From positions 18,837,716 to 18,901,715 of the forward strand of contig VZDJ01000116.1 in assembly GCA_008694505.1 (NCBI GenBank): a stretch of DNA of 64,000 nucleotides, written 5' to 3'. This stretch comes from Cyanoderma ruficeps (lineage: Eukaryota > Chordata > Aves > Passeriformes > Timaliidae). A program made the translations under genes and the position numbers. Shown here piece by piece: positions 9,001 through 20,800 of the stretch. The notes beneath the pieces were generated by a model. It was not told where the DNA came from, ran no database searches, and worked only from the letters and a program-made list of their open reading frames with translations. How positions within the stretch are numbered: the stretch's first letter is position 1; each line of letters starts with the position of its first letter.

Positions 9001-11839
9001 TTTCCATTTAATCCAGCATAAAGAACTATTGCGACAAGTAGGCCTCTGTTAGAGGCATTTTGCAAGAAAGCAGGAAAGAAGAAGCTACAGAATGCTCTGT
9101 GAAACTGCAAGAAATCAGTGTGTCTGAAGTTCAAGTTCTTTTCTCTTCTTCCACATACTGAAAAGAAATCAAAGGAAGACAGCAATCCTGCATGGTCCTC
9201 TGAGTTTGCAGGACTGGGCTCAGTTCTTACACTGGTGCCAGTCCAGACAATTACACTAACATCTGCACTGGAGTTACTTCACACGTGCCCTGAGGCAAAG
9301 TGATTGCACACTCCGGCCTTTAACTGGCATGCAGGACTCTGTCAGATCTCTTTGGTATGGTTAACTCTCACACTGAGCTTCCAAAGTGTACTTCACTCCC
9401 TTTGGTTTATCAGCTCCCTTGGAGCGCAGAGAATGTTTTCCAGGAGAGTTATACAGTCAGTCCCCCTGGGAGCAAAGAAGTGTGCCAGGTACCTGGCTAG
9501 GAAGCTCAGTCTTCAGAAGCCTTTGTTATGACAAATCTAACAGCTGGGAAAAGAATGGCGCTAGAGAAGAATCCTGGTTTTATGGAGTAGGCAGCACACA
9601 CTGATTTAGCATGTCCAGAAAACCTGGGAAAGTGTTCAAAGTGCTAAAGCCACAAACATAAGAAAACAAAACCATAAGAAAACATTTTCTAGGAATTTCT
9701 TTAATAATATTCTAGCCTCAGCAAGATCAACAAAAAGATTAATCAAAACTGTCTTTAAGAACAAAAATGGTCAGAAAGACTGTGATTTGGAAAAACTGAA
9801 AGAGGGGAAATTCAGTTTCTGAATGACTTAAAAACAGTAGGAATTACACTTTTTTGTTGTTGTTCTCCTGAAATTAGGTTTTCCCTGTGGAAAACAGGAC
9901 TTTTGCCATTTACTTACCTATTCTCAAACCCAGCTTTAGGGAAGGAATATATTTGCTCTGTGTATGCATTTGCCACTTCTACTTTCATAAACCCTGTTTT
10001 CCTTACCCCTGGCTCACCCTACTTCCCTGCCTTGAATCCTCAGCCCATTTCTGCTGCCTTTGCTCTCTGTTTCCTACTGGGCAACGCTTTCATTCCTTAC
10101 TTGAGGCCACATAGCTGCTTCCATGGGTGTATGACCGCTTTTCCACTCCACTGCCTCCAGTGTGGGATGATGTTTTGAGCCCACTGCTGCTCCCTCCTTC
10201 TGAAAGAGATCGGCACAAAATGAGACACTGTCTCCAGGCAGGAGATAGGAAAAGCAAGGACACTGCAAGAGAAGGCAGGAGGGACCCAAAGTTGTCCACA
10301 CACTCAATTACAAGTACAGCTTCATACATGGAGAGAGATCAGAGGTGCAGAGAAGTGTCTTGGATTCAAGCAGACAAGCATTCACACTCCACAGCCAGCA
10401 GGTTTGTAGTCAAGTTTTGCTTCATGCACAGACTGAAGGATACTCCAGTTAACCCTCATAAATGAGATGATAATGCAATTCCTTGCCAACTCAGCTGCAG
10501 CAAACTAATCAAGGATATGGTGGGATAAAGAGTGTGGAAGATTCTTCCCTATTTGGAGCTTGTACTTCTCTGCAGAGGTAGAAATGACCTATGACCTCTG
10601 TTATTACTGAAAAGATTCACTCACTGTTGCCAACTGGCTGAGACGATAGGGAAATAATACACTGCAGCCTCAGCAGTGGAACCTGCAGACCTATCACTTT
10701 TGATCCTTGTTCCCAACAGACAATCACCACTGGAGACCCTATATCTAGACTTAAATTTTGCAGAGTCTGGTCTTCCAGTCTTAGTAGAGTATGTGGCTTT
10801 ATTTCTGACAATACCCAGACAGGTCCCCAAATACTACTCCTCTCCAGTAACAAGTACAAATATTTTGGAAGAAAGGCATTTCGGAAAATTGCTTTCCTTT
10901 GGGTGCAGATCTTTACGCACCGAGATCTGGTGCACCCAGGGATTTATGGAAATAATGGAAACAATGTAGACAAACAAATAGCATGGAGAGGCACAGAACA
11001 TTAAGCAGAAGCAATGCAATGACTGAGAATTACTTACTGGGTGGCAAGGATGTCAGTCTTGTGGTTACAGTCTCTGTAATAACTAAGAGAAGAAAAGGGT
11101 ACAGAATTAATGGCACGTTAATATAGCCAAACTGGATCAATGTTCTACCTATTCTCCATGCAAAAGCATGACTTGTTCAAAGAAGATTGACTCATTTAAA
11201 TAAAAGTCCCTTAAGACCACACTGCCTGGGGCTGTAGCTGTAGCCTCATTACCACACAAAGCTGTGTTTCTTTGCAGGTCTTTCTAGCTCTGAATAAGAA
11301 CATTACTGCCACGAAAGATTTTTTTCTGCACAAGATCCCTGTAAAATTTCTGGGCACCTCTGAACCACAGCCATTGCTGTGACAGTAAAGCCCATGGTCA
11401 GACCCCTTAGTAGCTTCCTAGTAGTTAATTCTCATAAGGTCAGTAGAAAATTAACCTGTTCTACACAAAGCCACCAGGCAATTTCTACGCCACCCAGGGC
11501 ATTGATATCAGAGGCCAGCACCCCTATGTCTGCACTACTGGTTAGAAATGCTACCACAGGGCAATCATCTGGTTAAACAATCAGGTCATGATACATGTCT
11601 CTGAATGTCTGATCTTGTCATTCTATTCCTTATTCTGACTTCAACACAGAGACCAGGGCCAGGACCAGAATTTAGTTCTGGAGCTTTGGTCAGCATTTAA
11701 TCCCTTACAGAAATGGCCATTCACTTCTGTGATCTCTGGAGTGTGATATAAAAATTAAAAATCTCCCCCTTACGTCTTTCAGTAACTTCTGATCCATCTT
11801 GCCTCGTTTTCTTTGTTACAGAATCCATATCATTGCCAC
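1..11839 (-). CDS. COL17A1: Collagen XVII alpha 1 chain, 5' coding part (13 exons, incomplete)
   Basis: COL17A1 is a type II transmembrane collagen of hemidesmosomes; its intracellular N-terminus is known to bind plectin, BP230 and integrin beta-4. Exons read on the minus strand at 11774-11839, 11038-11082, 10101-10199, 8013-8150, 7606-7653, 6647-6682, 4951-4998, 4487-4630, 3130-3273, 2337-2408, 1858-1929, 1447-1512 and 1-55 (cut by the edge). All introns are GT-AG. Every coding junction is phase 1, so all internal exons are multiples of three. The spliced reading is open for about 340 residues and matches the human N-terminus in order, for example [36 protein letters not shown] and [10 protein letters not shown]. 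This part is serine/threonine-rich with no collagen triplets; the membrane span and collagen domains lie beyond the left edge. The 5' non-coding exon was not found. Confidence 0.96.
702..848. repeat. Degenerate interstitial telomere-like array
   Basis: About 147 bp of CCCTAA-type units on the plus strand (TTAGGG on the minus strand). Intact units are mixed with variants such as CACTAA, CCCCTAA, CCTAAA and CCTGAA. One undetermined base lies at 825. It sits in the COL17A1 intron between the exons ending at 55 and starting at 1447, so it is internal and not a chromosome end. Confidence 0.9.
1447..1512 (-). CDS. COL17A1: COL17A1 coding exon 12 (repeat-unit exon c)
   Basis: Acceptor TTCTCTGCAG; donor GTGAGT at 1441-1446. 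The 66-nt exon opens [15 protein letters not shown] and ends TGVSASA, matching human [23 protein letters not shown]. It is a diverged third member of the VFG/AYG exon family. Confidence 0.93.
1858..1929 (-). CDS. COL17A1: COL17A1 coding exon 11 (repeat-unit exon b)
   Basis: Acceptor TTTCTTTGCAG; donor GTCAGC at 1852-1857. The 72-nt exon opens [17 protein letters not shown], against human VFGMQNNLAPS. It has the same length as the preceding exon and the same VFGVxNNL opening. Confidence 0.93.
2337..2408 (-). CDS. COL17A1: COL17A1 coding exon 10 (repeat-unit exon a)
   Basis: Acceptor CTTTTCGCAG; donor GTCAGA at 2331-2336. The 72-nt exon opens [16 protein letters not shown]. It is homologous to the exons at 1858-1929 and 1447-1512 and to human VFGVPNNMAS. 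Phase 1 in and out. Confidence 0.93.
3130..3273 (-). CDS. COL17A1: COL17A1 coding exon 9
   Basis: Acceptor GGTTTTTTAG; donor GTACGCTC. Contains [19 protein letters not shown] and [15 protein letters not shown], followed by a serine-rich tail ending STGSG. The human counterpart is [20 protein letters not shown]... Confidence 0.96.
3819..4112 (-). mobile_element. CR1 LINE 3' fragment
   Basis: The plus strand starts atagaatcacagaatcatag and continues with the characteristic avian CR1 text read backwards: gttt...caacctcctgccat, ggcagggacacctt, cctggaacacttccaggga, and agaatttcttcctaacatct. It is in antisense orientation with its 3' end on the left. The 5' end is truncated, as usual for CR1. It lies in the COL17A1 intron between the exons at 3130-3273 and 4487-4630. 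Confidence 0.93.
4487..4630 (-). CDS. COL17A1: COL17A1 coding exon 8
   Basis: Acceptor TTCCTGCTAG; donor GTACTTGG at 4479-4486. The 144-nt exon contains [35 protein letters not shown] and ESSQS, the most strongly conserved part of the cytoplasmic domain seen here. Confidence 0.97.
4951..4998 (-). CDS. COL17A1: COL17A1 coding exon 7
   Basis: Acceptor ATCTTCCCAG; donor GTAAGTT. Reads [16 protein letters not shown] and leaves the first base of a tryptophan codon, matching human [17 protein letters not shown]. Confidence 0.95.
6431..6454. promoter_or_regulatory. Perfect 10-bp inverted repeat carrying everted AGGTCA half-sites
   Basis: AATTGACCTT, a 4-nt loop CGTT, then AAGGTCAATT. The arms hold TGACCT and AGGTCA separated by six bases, the ER6 arrangement known for some nuclear-receptor heterodimers. 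It is intronic in COL17A1. The structure is seen directly; function is only a possibility. Confidence 0.3.
6647..6682 (-). CDS. COL17A1: COL17A1 coding exon 6 (36 nt micro-exon)
   Basis: Acceptor GTGTTCACAG; donor GTGAGT at 6641-6646. It encodes [12 protein letters not shown] plus the first base of the next codon, matching human [12 protein letters not shown]. It is too short to show as an ORF and is recognised by splice sites, phase and similarity. Confidence 0.93.
7606..7653 (-). CDS. COL17A1: COL17A1 coding exon 5
   Basis: Acceptor TTCTTTGCAG; donor GTATGTCC. The 48-nt exon reads [16 protein letters not shown] across the junction, against human GSSSGNSSPEYPRKEF. Confidence 0.94.
7766..7780. 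repeat. Poly-A homopolymer run
   Basis: Fifteen consecutive A in a COL17A1 intron. No retroposed gene sequence was recognised on either side. Confidence 0.9.
8013..8150 (-). CDS. COL17A1: COL17A1 coding exon 4
   Basis: Acceptor TTAACTATAG; donor GTATGAC at 8006-8012. The 138-nt exon includes [15 protein letters not shown] and [20 protein letters not shown], collinear with human STSSYRRAHSPASTL and STFERKTHVTRHAYEG. Confidence 0.95.
10101..10199 (-). CDS. COL17A1: COL17A1 coding exon 3
   Basis: Acceptor CTCTTTCAG; donor GTAAGG at 10095-10100. It encodes [16 protein letters not shown] and then [16 protein letters not shown], matching the human order GG...[22 protein letters not shown]. Serine/glycine-rich cytoplasmic region. 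Confidence 0.94.
11038..11082 (-). CDS. COL17A1: COL17A1 coding exon 2
   Basis: Acceptor CTTCTCTTAG; donor GTAAGTA at 11031-11037. The 45-nt exon completes a split leucine codon and reads [14 protein letters not shown], nearly identical to the human [14 protein letters not shown]. Phase 1 in and out. Confidence 0.95.
11774..11839 (-). CDS. COL17A1: COL17A1 first coding exon with start codon
   Basis: The acceptor CTCCTTGCAG lies just right of 11839 and the donor GTAAGG at 11768-11773. The exon begins GTGGCAATGATATGGATTC. The chosen ATG (11826-11828) opens [18 protein letters not shown], aligning with the human start region (MDVTKK...TEVTER). It has G at -3 and G at +4, a good initiation context. 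An earlier out-of-frame ATG at 11831-11833 overlaps it (see the upstream ORF entry). The exon exits in phase 1. Confidence 0.93.
11816..11833 (-). promoter_or_regulatory. Five-codon upstream ORF overlapping the COL17A1 start
   Basis: The first ATG in this exon, five bases upstream of the collagen start, reads ATG ATA TGG ATT CTG TAA. It encodes MIWIL and stops inside the second to fourth codons of the main frame. Its context is moderate (G at -3, A at +4). The reading is direct; an effect on translation is inference. It applies only to transcripts spliced to this acceptor. Confidence 0.6.
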
Positions 11840-14800
11840 CTGCAAGGAGAACAGAGGGAGTGCACTCAGAGCTCTGGGAAGAAATGACAACAGCTCCCTA
11901 CAAGTCCCACCACTTTGTTTGCTCTGGATGGGGACCAGACTGTCTGGAAGATGTCTGTGCAGGGAGTTCAGAGCCCTTCCAGAGCCATATGATTACTGCT
12001 GATGGATTGCCACCTACAACACTGGATGCTGCACAAGGCAGCAGAGCTGAAACACCAGGAGGGGCTGTAAAGCCAACAGGTGAGATAGAGAAGCAAATCC
12101 ACTCAGTGATGGAGTTTAGACCTGCATTTATATCCAGACTACACTGCATTATGGTCTCCAGCGGTGCCTCTATAAAGGTTTGATGAAAATCAGTGGATCC
12201 AAACACTACTCCCACACATCTGTTTTGGGCAGGACTCAACAATACAGGATTAACTGTGCAGGCAAAGTTACTCCTAAAGGAGTAAGCTACCTGCACCCGG
12301 CCAGTACTGCCAGAAAAACCTCATACCAGATGTAAAAACCAGATGTACTGCTGCTCTGTTAACAATAATAGTGTAGTCTCAGGGTATACTGATGCTAAAG
12401 CCACAACACTGACTTTAGGAAAGCAGAAAAAACACTGGAGGAACGTTTGAACTAGCTATTTTTGGCAGCAAGGAACCTGATAGCAAGTGCTTTATCTTGC
12501 TTTACAGGTAGAGCAGCAACAGTTTGGAGACCCTGTCTGTGGCCTTTGAATCTGATCTACTTTAATGCCAGCTTGGGTCAGTCTACACAGTGTTGGAACT
12601 GATGCTGTGAATGCTGTGTACACTCTTTTTCATCACTTTGATCCCTCTCTAGTCAAAATTACAATCTCTACCAGAGGTATGACTGTCTGCCAAGGCAGGA
12701 ATACCACAAAAAATATGCTTGTGGAAAAGAGACATTGTCTAGAAGAAAAAATACTTCTGTCAGAAGGAACCACACAGTTGCTCACTCCTAGTCTTGCTAA
12801 GATAAGATTTCATCTTGTGCAGCCACAGACAATGAGAAGGAAGAGATTTTAATTGACACACAAGCTCACCACAGGCCAAAACTCTTCACTGGATTTGAAG
12901 TCTCCTCCTTAAAACAGAAGGCCCAGCTGTACCAAACCCACCACATTAAGATGCTGAGTCTAAAGCATTGGGCAAAATTCCTCCCAAGTTTTAAAGCTTG
13001 ATGCGGAACCCATGTCCCCCAGTTCTGTTAAATTTGAGTTTGATCCTCATGATTCCCTTTCTGCAGCTCCCTTGATGTTAAACTTGTACTGCCCAGGCAT
13101 AAATACTGACACAAGGCAAGATACAGCAGACAATCCGCAGGAATATCCAACATTCAGATTCAATTCTGCCTTTAACCAGCTCCTGCCATTCCCAGAGCTG
13201 GACAGGAACAATTTGAGTGGAGAAGGCACAGTGTCGACTGAGCCACTTTAGCCTCCTATGATGGACTCGTGTGCACTTTGCAGGGAACACCACAGTGCCC
13301 ACAGCCCTCACTTCTCACTGCTGACCCTGACCTTGTCTAAACAGCTCTGTAAGTGGAGCTCCTGAGGCCACATCCAAATCCTTAGACAACTTGGTGGCAG
13401 CAGGATGCTGCTCAACCCTTACAATACTTGCTAACATTAGGGATTCCCAAGGGATTTTCCAGGGTGTTAATTCCAACACATATGCAAGACTCCAGCTACA
13501 TGCATTAGGAGAGTTGCTCCTCCAGCAGGGTAACAGTCCCCTGCAACAGAAGGGTTTCTGGTCATTCACTACAGGAAAGGCATTATCTCTGCAACTCTTC
13601 CTCACTGCATTAACAGTGGATCTTTCAAGCTCTCTCCCTAAAAACAGATGCTGGAAGCTGCAGATGTCAGCACTGTTGGTTTTATCAGTGTTTTTGGCAA
13701 GGAGCACAGTTTTGTATTTGGAAACTGCTTTCCTACTGCTTTGTAGCCCCAGAACTCCACTTGCTCTCTGTTATTGGAAGGTGGTGCTGGTTACGGATGC
13801 TGGAAGATGCTAGCACCACCATGGAGTGAATGCATCTTTGCCTTCCCTTGAGAAAGGGAAGTATCTTGCTCTGATATCAATTAAGAAAAAAAATAATAGG
13901 TTAAAGTCCATCTTTGGAGCCATGCATGCCACAGCCCAGCCCCAACACAGTGCCTTTGCATGTGTGCTTAGCACACGGATGCCAGCAGACTGACTGTGCT
14001 GCATTTCCATTACCGGCCAGGCCTGACTCATCTCCCCAGCCCCTATCTGCAGTCACAAAGGCATAGCTCTGGGCTATGTCTGTGGCATGGCAACAGCGCT
14101 GTTGAATCAGAGAAGTCATCTGAAGTCATCTCAGAGCAACAAGCAGCAACTTGTGAAGTGTGGTCACTCAAACAGTGCAGGAAGGTAAGATAGCAACGCT
14201 ATAGCCCCTTTTACATAAGCTCAGGGGCTGTAGTGTGCTTGTGGCGCCCACAGAAATAGACAACCTGTGGCAATTATTGGCACTAGGAACCAGGAGAGCT
14301 GTGCACTGCCACACTTGTGCAGGCTGCTTCCTCTCTGTACAGCATTGAAAGCATGACAGTAATAACTGCCCAGCACTGCAAGACATGCTCAGGTCTGTGT
14401 TTTGCACAAAAGCCTGACAATGCAGAGTACCTCTTACACCCCTGTTCCATTTCACTGCAGTGCAGCACACTGGCAAGGACACTAAGCCATTCTGAGATGT
14501 GACATTCAATCCCCTCTTATAATTTTATAATCTAGGTATTGTATGCAATGTAATAAAGTTTATTACTGATATATTTCCAAGGAGAGTGGAATAGCCACAA
14601 AGGTGTCATTCGGTGCAAAAATGAAAGCAAATATGTTTCAGATACACAATGTTCTCCCAGTTTTCATCTCACAATGCTGCTGCACTCACAGCACATCCTT
14701 TCAGCTCTTTCCTCTCTCCAGAGATTCCTGCTGTGAGACACTCCTTTAGGAGAAAGAGGCACCTGCAGGTGCTGAGATTAATAATATTTAATGTCAGCAG

Positions 14801-17800
14801 AACCTTTTGATCATGAGTACTCTGACACTCAGCAGATGCCTCCAAATGATACCACTGACTATGCCTCCCATCATATCACGTATCTTTTTGGGTGTCCCTT
14901 CCTCTTAAGCCTTTCAGCTGCCACTGGCCTGGAACTAAAAGAACTGGTTAAAAAAAATGATCCCTTATCTCTTTTAATCCCACAGATTAGGAATTTGATC
15001 TTCTCGTTCTGCTCTAAAAGCTGTTACTTTCAAGTCATCAAAACCAACACAGTCAGAATTGAATAAACCAAATCATACTTCCAAATCTGCTCATTTTGTT
15101 GGCTGAAATGATGCAAATGCCAGGAAAGCAGGTTAGATGCCCAGCCAAAGCTTGAATATACTGTAAGAACCAAATTCTGTCCTGCTCACAGCCTGTTCCA
15201 GCTTCTTGGACACCAATATGTGCTCACATTTCAGAGCACAAGCAACAGCATTGCCCAGACTTCACTCTGCTTTGCCACACACCTTCCTTTCAAAACGATG
15301 TCCTTGCTGTCTCTACTTAACTGTGAAACTCAGAAAGAAATAGGCCATTCTGACCTGCACAAACTTCTTGGCTCTGGCACAGAAAAGGAGACAAACAATC
15401 TGTATTAATGAAAAAAGTGTTTGCAGAATGGGAAAGATCTGCTGTCACCATTTTACAAATGAAGCAACTGGTCATGGAAAAGTAACTTTCCTAAAGTCAC
15501 TCAAGCCAGTCTAAAGACAGGAAAAGGAAAATCTTTATGCCACTAGGATCAAATTGCTGGACTTGCCATAGAAAAAGGATTCAAACTGATTCTCAAATCA
15601 CACTCTTCTGACTTAACTGTGACCAAAACACCTCAAAATCTTCTATGACAAAAATACAGCACAAAATGCACGATCAATGAGTCACTGCTGATAACAAACT
15701 CACTTTGAGACAAAGCAAAGTTTGTCCATGGCAATACGAACTTTCATCTAGAAGCAGTTCTAGTCACTCAGGACTAGAGATTTATTCCCTAATATTACAC
15801 CCTGCACCCACCATCTGAAGCTCCAATTAACAATCACTACTACTCCAGCACATTCCATATCTGTTTTTAAAAACAGCCAACAGATGATCTGCATTTCACC
15901 ATGCTGATACCCTTATGGAACAGAGAAATTCAACTAAACTTTATTTATTTTGTGGCAGTTCCACAAAACACATTAAAAATGTACCCATAACTTGGCTTCT
16001 CATTTCGTTTCTCCCAGCAGGTAAACTTTCACTGGATACTCACTTCAAAAGAGTAGTACTCACTGACAAAGAGAAACCCAAAATTACTCAGTCCTTAAGC
16101 AAACTTGTTTTTATATTGTATTCCCCACAGAAAAATGTAACACCTCCTTTATCCTGCCTGAAAAGTCAGCCTTGTTCTTAAAGGAATCTAGAAGACAGAA
16201 AATAAAGGATACCTTTTTCTGCCTTTTTTTTTTTTTTTTAAGTAATGTAACTTACCTGGAGTGGTTTGGTTACTGAAATGAAAATCTTTTTTTCTCCGCA
16301 ACTGCTTCTCTTCTACCAAAAATCTGCCACCTACACTTTATATCATGTCCTTCAGAAAGGTGTGTGGAACCTGAGTGATCATCCAAAAATGTTCAGCTCT
16401 TCTTAATTCATCCTGTTTTATTCTCGCCCTTCTTTTGCTTTTCTATTCCTGTGCTCTTATACAAGTCCCAACAAAGGCGTGTCGTGGTTTCCTGCCTCAC
16501 CCTACCTTCAAATTATCTGACACTCACTGAAAAAAAAGATCTGCCTCCAGGAATCAAACTTTATTGAAAGTAAAATGCTCCTTGCTATTCACTCAGGTAC
16601 CTTAACTATTGAGTTAACAGTTCATTATTAGACAGACAAAGGTATAAATGCTTATGTCAGGGAACATGAACATGTATAGCAGTACTTTCTGACACATGAT
16701 CTGAGATCTGTTTGGGATTTTTTTGCAGTAAATCACATAGCACTTGCTTATGCCACTGCAAAGCTGCCTGCAAGGTAAGCGTATCCTGCTGCTTGCAAAT
16801 ACAACAGACTGAACTACTACAGCTACTACAAACTGGCTGAAAACAACACAAGTCAGTGATCTGAAGTGTTTTGCCAACTCCACAGATATTTATCTCTATT
16901 CAGAAGACAGCAATGTTAATAAATAAAAATACACCAAATTAAGTAAGAAACAAAAATTCTTCCATGTATACTACCTGCAAACTTCTCATTGCATAGGAGC
17001 TGAAGCAGAAGAGCAGCCATGGTGGGTTAAAGCAAACCCCCATCCAGCTCAGGACCCTGCTTTCTTACCACAGCTCACTGAACCAGCACTGGCAACACCA
17101 GCTAAAAAGGACAAGCACATGCAGATATTTTCCTGGTGTACAGAGTCAAAAGCAACAGCACTGCAGTCATTTTTTGACAGATGGTTTTCCATTAGTTTGT
17201 CCAATCAGTTTTTGAATCTGCACATTTTATATGTACAGTGTCCTACAGTAAAGATTTTTATCGTTTAACTATACCTTATGTAAAGATTTTTCCTCCTGCT
17301 GAACATAACAGTGCCATTCAGTGCCCCGTGCTTCTTTGTAAGAATCAGAATTCACCTTGGCTTTTCTCACCCTACACAGATTTTGACACATTTCTTATTC
17401 TGCTGCTCTACAGCACTGCACTCCACTCTGAAGTCTATGCCCTGTGTTTTTGAGGGTGATCAGGACCTCTTCACAACTGATCAATGCATCTCCTAAATTT
17501 CAGAACTTGTATTTATAATTATCTTTAGACAGATATTTATGCAGCATAATTTCTTCCCTTATATGCAGGAAAAATCTATTACTCTGCTTTTGGAATACTA
17601 ATCAAAGAACACTTAATTGTCTAAACAAACTCCCTGTGGTAATTAAGTCATTAAGAGGTGCAGAACTCAGCCCCAGACCTGGTCAAATTGCACTTGGCTT
17701 TAAGTCTTGACCAAAAGGATAAAAGTGGCTTTAGCTTTCTGAACTTCATGCTCTTTGAACATGACACAGAACTGTCCCTCTAGTCATCAACTGCACCCAA

Positions 17801-20800
17801 AACCTGCACTTCATTCATCTTATCTTACATTCACTTTCAGCACAATCCAGTGTGTGCTTCAGATAAGTTGTTCAAAGAAAAACAGTACTGAATGCACTGG
17901 GCTATTCTTGCTCTGTAAAATCTATCAGTATGAGGGAGACTGATGGAATGGCACACAGACTTCACTGCAGCAAGCAACAGGACCTGACATTTTCAGACAA
18001 AGTTATCAGGATTGGAGAAATTTCCACCTTCCTTTACCTCTGTCTAGCAGTTTTCTTTATGTATAAACAAAATTAAGCCATCACAATTTTGATAAAATAA
18101 GAAAATTACAGTATTTTAATCTTGGCAATGTTGTGACAAAGATCCTGTTTTAATGTTTATTAAGAACAAAGTGTTCTAGGAGCATCTCTTGGCAAGACAT
18201 TCTGCCAATTTTTCACTGGAAAGTTAAAGAAGGTGGAGGTAGGGTATAACATGAAGGTGATTTAAAAGAAAACTGAAAATAAATCACATCTTGAGAGCCT
18301 CCTGAGAACTGACTTCACATTTAACAGAGACAGATAAGATGGAGTTGAGAGTGCTGCCTGCTGAAACACATTGATTAGTTCACTCAGGTCCCTGCTGGGC
18401 AAGCATCAACATCAAGGACATAATTTAGAGAGGTCCTGAGCTGCTTCACCTTTTACTGAAGTCAGTGATTGCCTCAGATACTCAGAGTCACTCTAAGTCA
18501 GGTGTCAGTAGTGGCAGCGTGCAAAGAATTGCAGCAGACCCAGCTTTCAGGTCATCAGCTGCCACTCCTGCACAAACAGTGGCGGGTGGACTGGTGGCCA
18601 GAGCAGGGAAGGCACTGTGAGCTCCTCTTGGAGTAACAATCACCATCATCCCATCCCCCATCTGTCCTGCCCAGTCTTGCTTGTAGAAGCCATAGAAGTC
18701 AGCTGAGGTAGAGACATGCTCCTGTTGGGTGTACGTAGGAATGTTCTACCAGATGCAGTTTGCTGCTTTTTCTGCTCCCAGAACAAGAAGAAGCTGCAGA
18801 GACACTGAGCTTTCAGTTGATGCCTTAGTCTGGCAGTTAGAGACATCAAATCACAGTTGAAGACAGCACCATTTTCCTGGTGAAAGATGCTCCAAGATTT
18901 TATAGCATCTGATGTTGGCACTGAAAAAGCTGAGAAGATGAGGCAGAACTCTACTCTGCACACTCACTGCTCCTGGAGGTGGGCTGTACTACAGCACACC
19001 CGAATCGCTTCTTGCTCTGTAAGGGGAGTCCAAATATAAAGGTTCTCAAAGCTAAACCAGCTCATTTTGTCGTGGCCATTCTCTAAAAGCTCAAGGTGTG
19101 TTAAGAAGGTTTAGAAGCAGACAAGTTATGATAAGTTGTCACCTTCAACTTCAAAGGAAGCTGTGGAGCAACGAATAAGGTGCACATTAGTCTGATAATT
19201 CTGTCTTGATTGGCACATAAATTACACAACTCGTGAATCAGTCAAGAAGCTGATTGGAATGGTGCAGGCCCACACAAGGTTGATTTGCTCAAGGAAGACG
19301 AAGCCACACCTATTTCTGTATAGCAACTGTAGTTCCCTCCATGCCTTGGTTTTACACAAGGCAGCCAGGCAGCCACTGAACCAACCAGAGCCTCCTGAGT
19401 CACGCCTTGACTCAATGCCCTGAGTCCATGGTTTGCACATCACTTGGGAAACTCACAGTGAGTAACCTCAGGCATGAATAAAAGCCTTGTTGGGAATTGA
19501 TCATCTTTTCTGGGTGCAGTGAGGTGAGTAATGTCAGGATGCAAAACAACTCGCTAACTCCATCTCACAGGTCCCAGGATACTTCAGTGATCAAGAGTCT
19601 TGGCTGTTTGTACTCATTAATACAAAGATTGTGCAGCTAAGGACTGTCTTTCCTCTCTCCTTCTGGCTTTATATAGCATTCTGCACAGCTTCTCAGTGCA
19701 AACAATAAAAAGCAGTATTTATAACAAAGTTATACCTTCCTATTATGGAGAATTGTAAAACACAGTTCCTCAACAGTGTAAGACAAACTGAACTTTACTA
19801 GCCCAGAGAAGTGGGGCTGGACTGTTCTGGGCACAGCAAGTGGGAGGAAGTGGCTGAAGACTTGAGCTTGTTGCTCTTATTATCACCACGTAGACAGGAG
19901 GAGTGGGTCTTTTCAGCAGCTGTAGACAGCTGTGTGTCTCTGCTCACAGACAAGTCTGTACAGACACCAGGGCCCTGGTGCTGCCATGGCGCTTGGCAAT
20001 ACAACTCCCTAATAGTTCCTAGAAGCAGCCCAGTCCAAGGAGTGGGCATGGACATGCACATTGTCTTGTGTGCCTGGGACTGCTCCTGATAATGTAAGTT
20101 TTGGTGACAGACAGATCCAAACAAAACATACCTGTGACCTCTTAAAGGCCTTGTCCCCCCACGCTGCTTTTTATGCACAGCAATGCTTGGGTACATTTTA
20201 CATCTCAGTACAGGTCTGGCTGCACAGCAGGAGTTGGCTGGCAGAGCCAGGAGTTATCACCCATGTCAGACTTACCTTTAATGGCATCAAGGCTGCAAAG
20301 GTGACCTGCTGTCATCTCTCCCTTCCCCTCTCTGAACACCCCACCCCACTGTCCCCATAGAAATTAGGTAGCTACCCCAGCTGTCCAGCACACCGCAGCA
20401 TCTGTCATGGAACAGGGCTCTGAAGCAGATGAGCCCGATCACTGCCACGCTGAGCGGCTTCACTACAAGTTTAAGTGAAGTAATTGACATCCATAAGATT
20501 CTTCTCCTTTGCAGTGCTGGCATGATGAATAATCCCTTTCACTTTGTCCTCTAGGTAAGAGTTGCCCGTAACACATGCTGCATATGGCAGCACAGCTATG
20601 AGCTGGACTGAGGCTCTTGGTTGATGCTGATAGTTATCCCCCATGAGCCCACTGCCCAATCTGCTTGCTCAAAGGAAACCAGCCCTTGACTATTTCACTT
20701 ACCATAGTTATGCAAGTTGCATTCACAGAATCAAATAATTTCCTGTCCCCTGGCTTTTAGAGAGCTCCTGCATGTTTAAAAGTCCACCTATGAAGCCTTA

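Noticed and set aside
11898..12296. 132-codon minus-strand frame just upstream of the COL17A1 start exon
   Set aside because: It lies beyond the acceptor at 11840, is in no splice-consistent relation to the gene, and is not similar to collagen XVII.
13315..13813. 130- and 140-codon frames facing each other on opposite strands
   Set aside because: Mutual shadows in Leu/Ser-rich low-information sequence; neither resembles a protein family.
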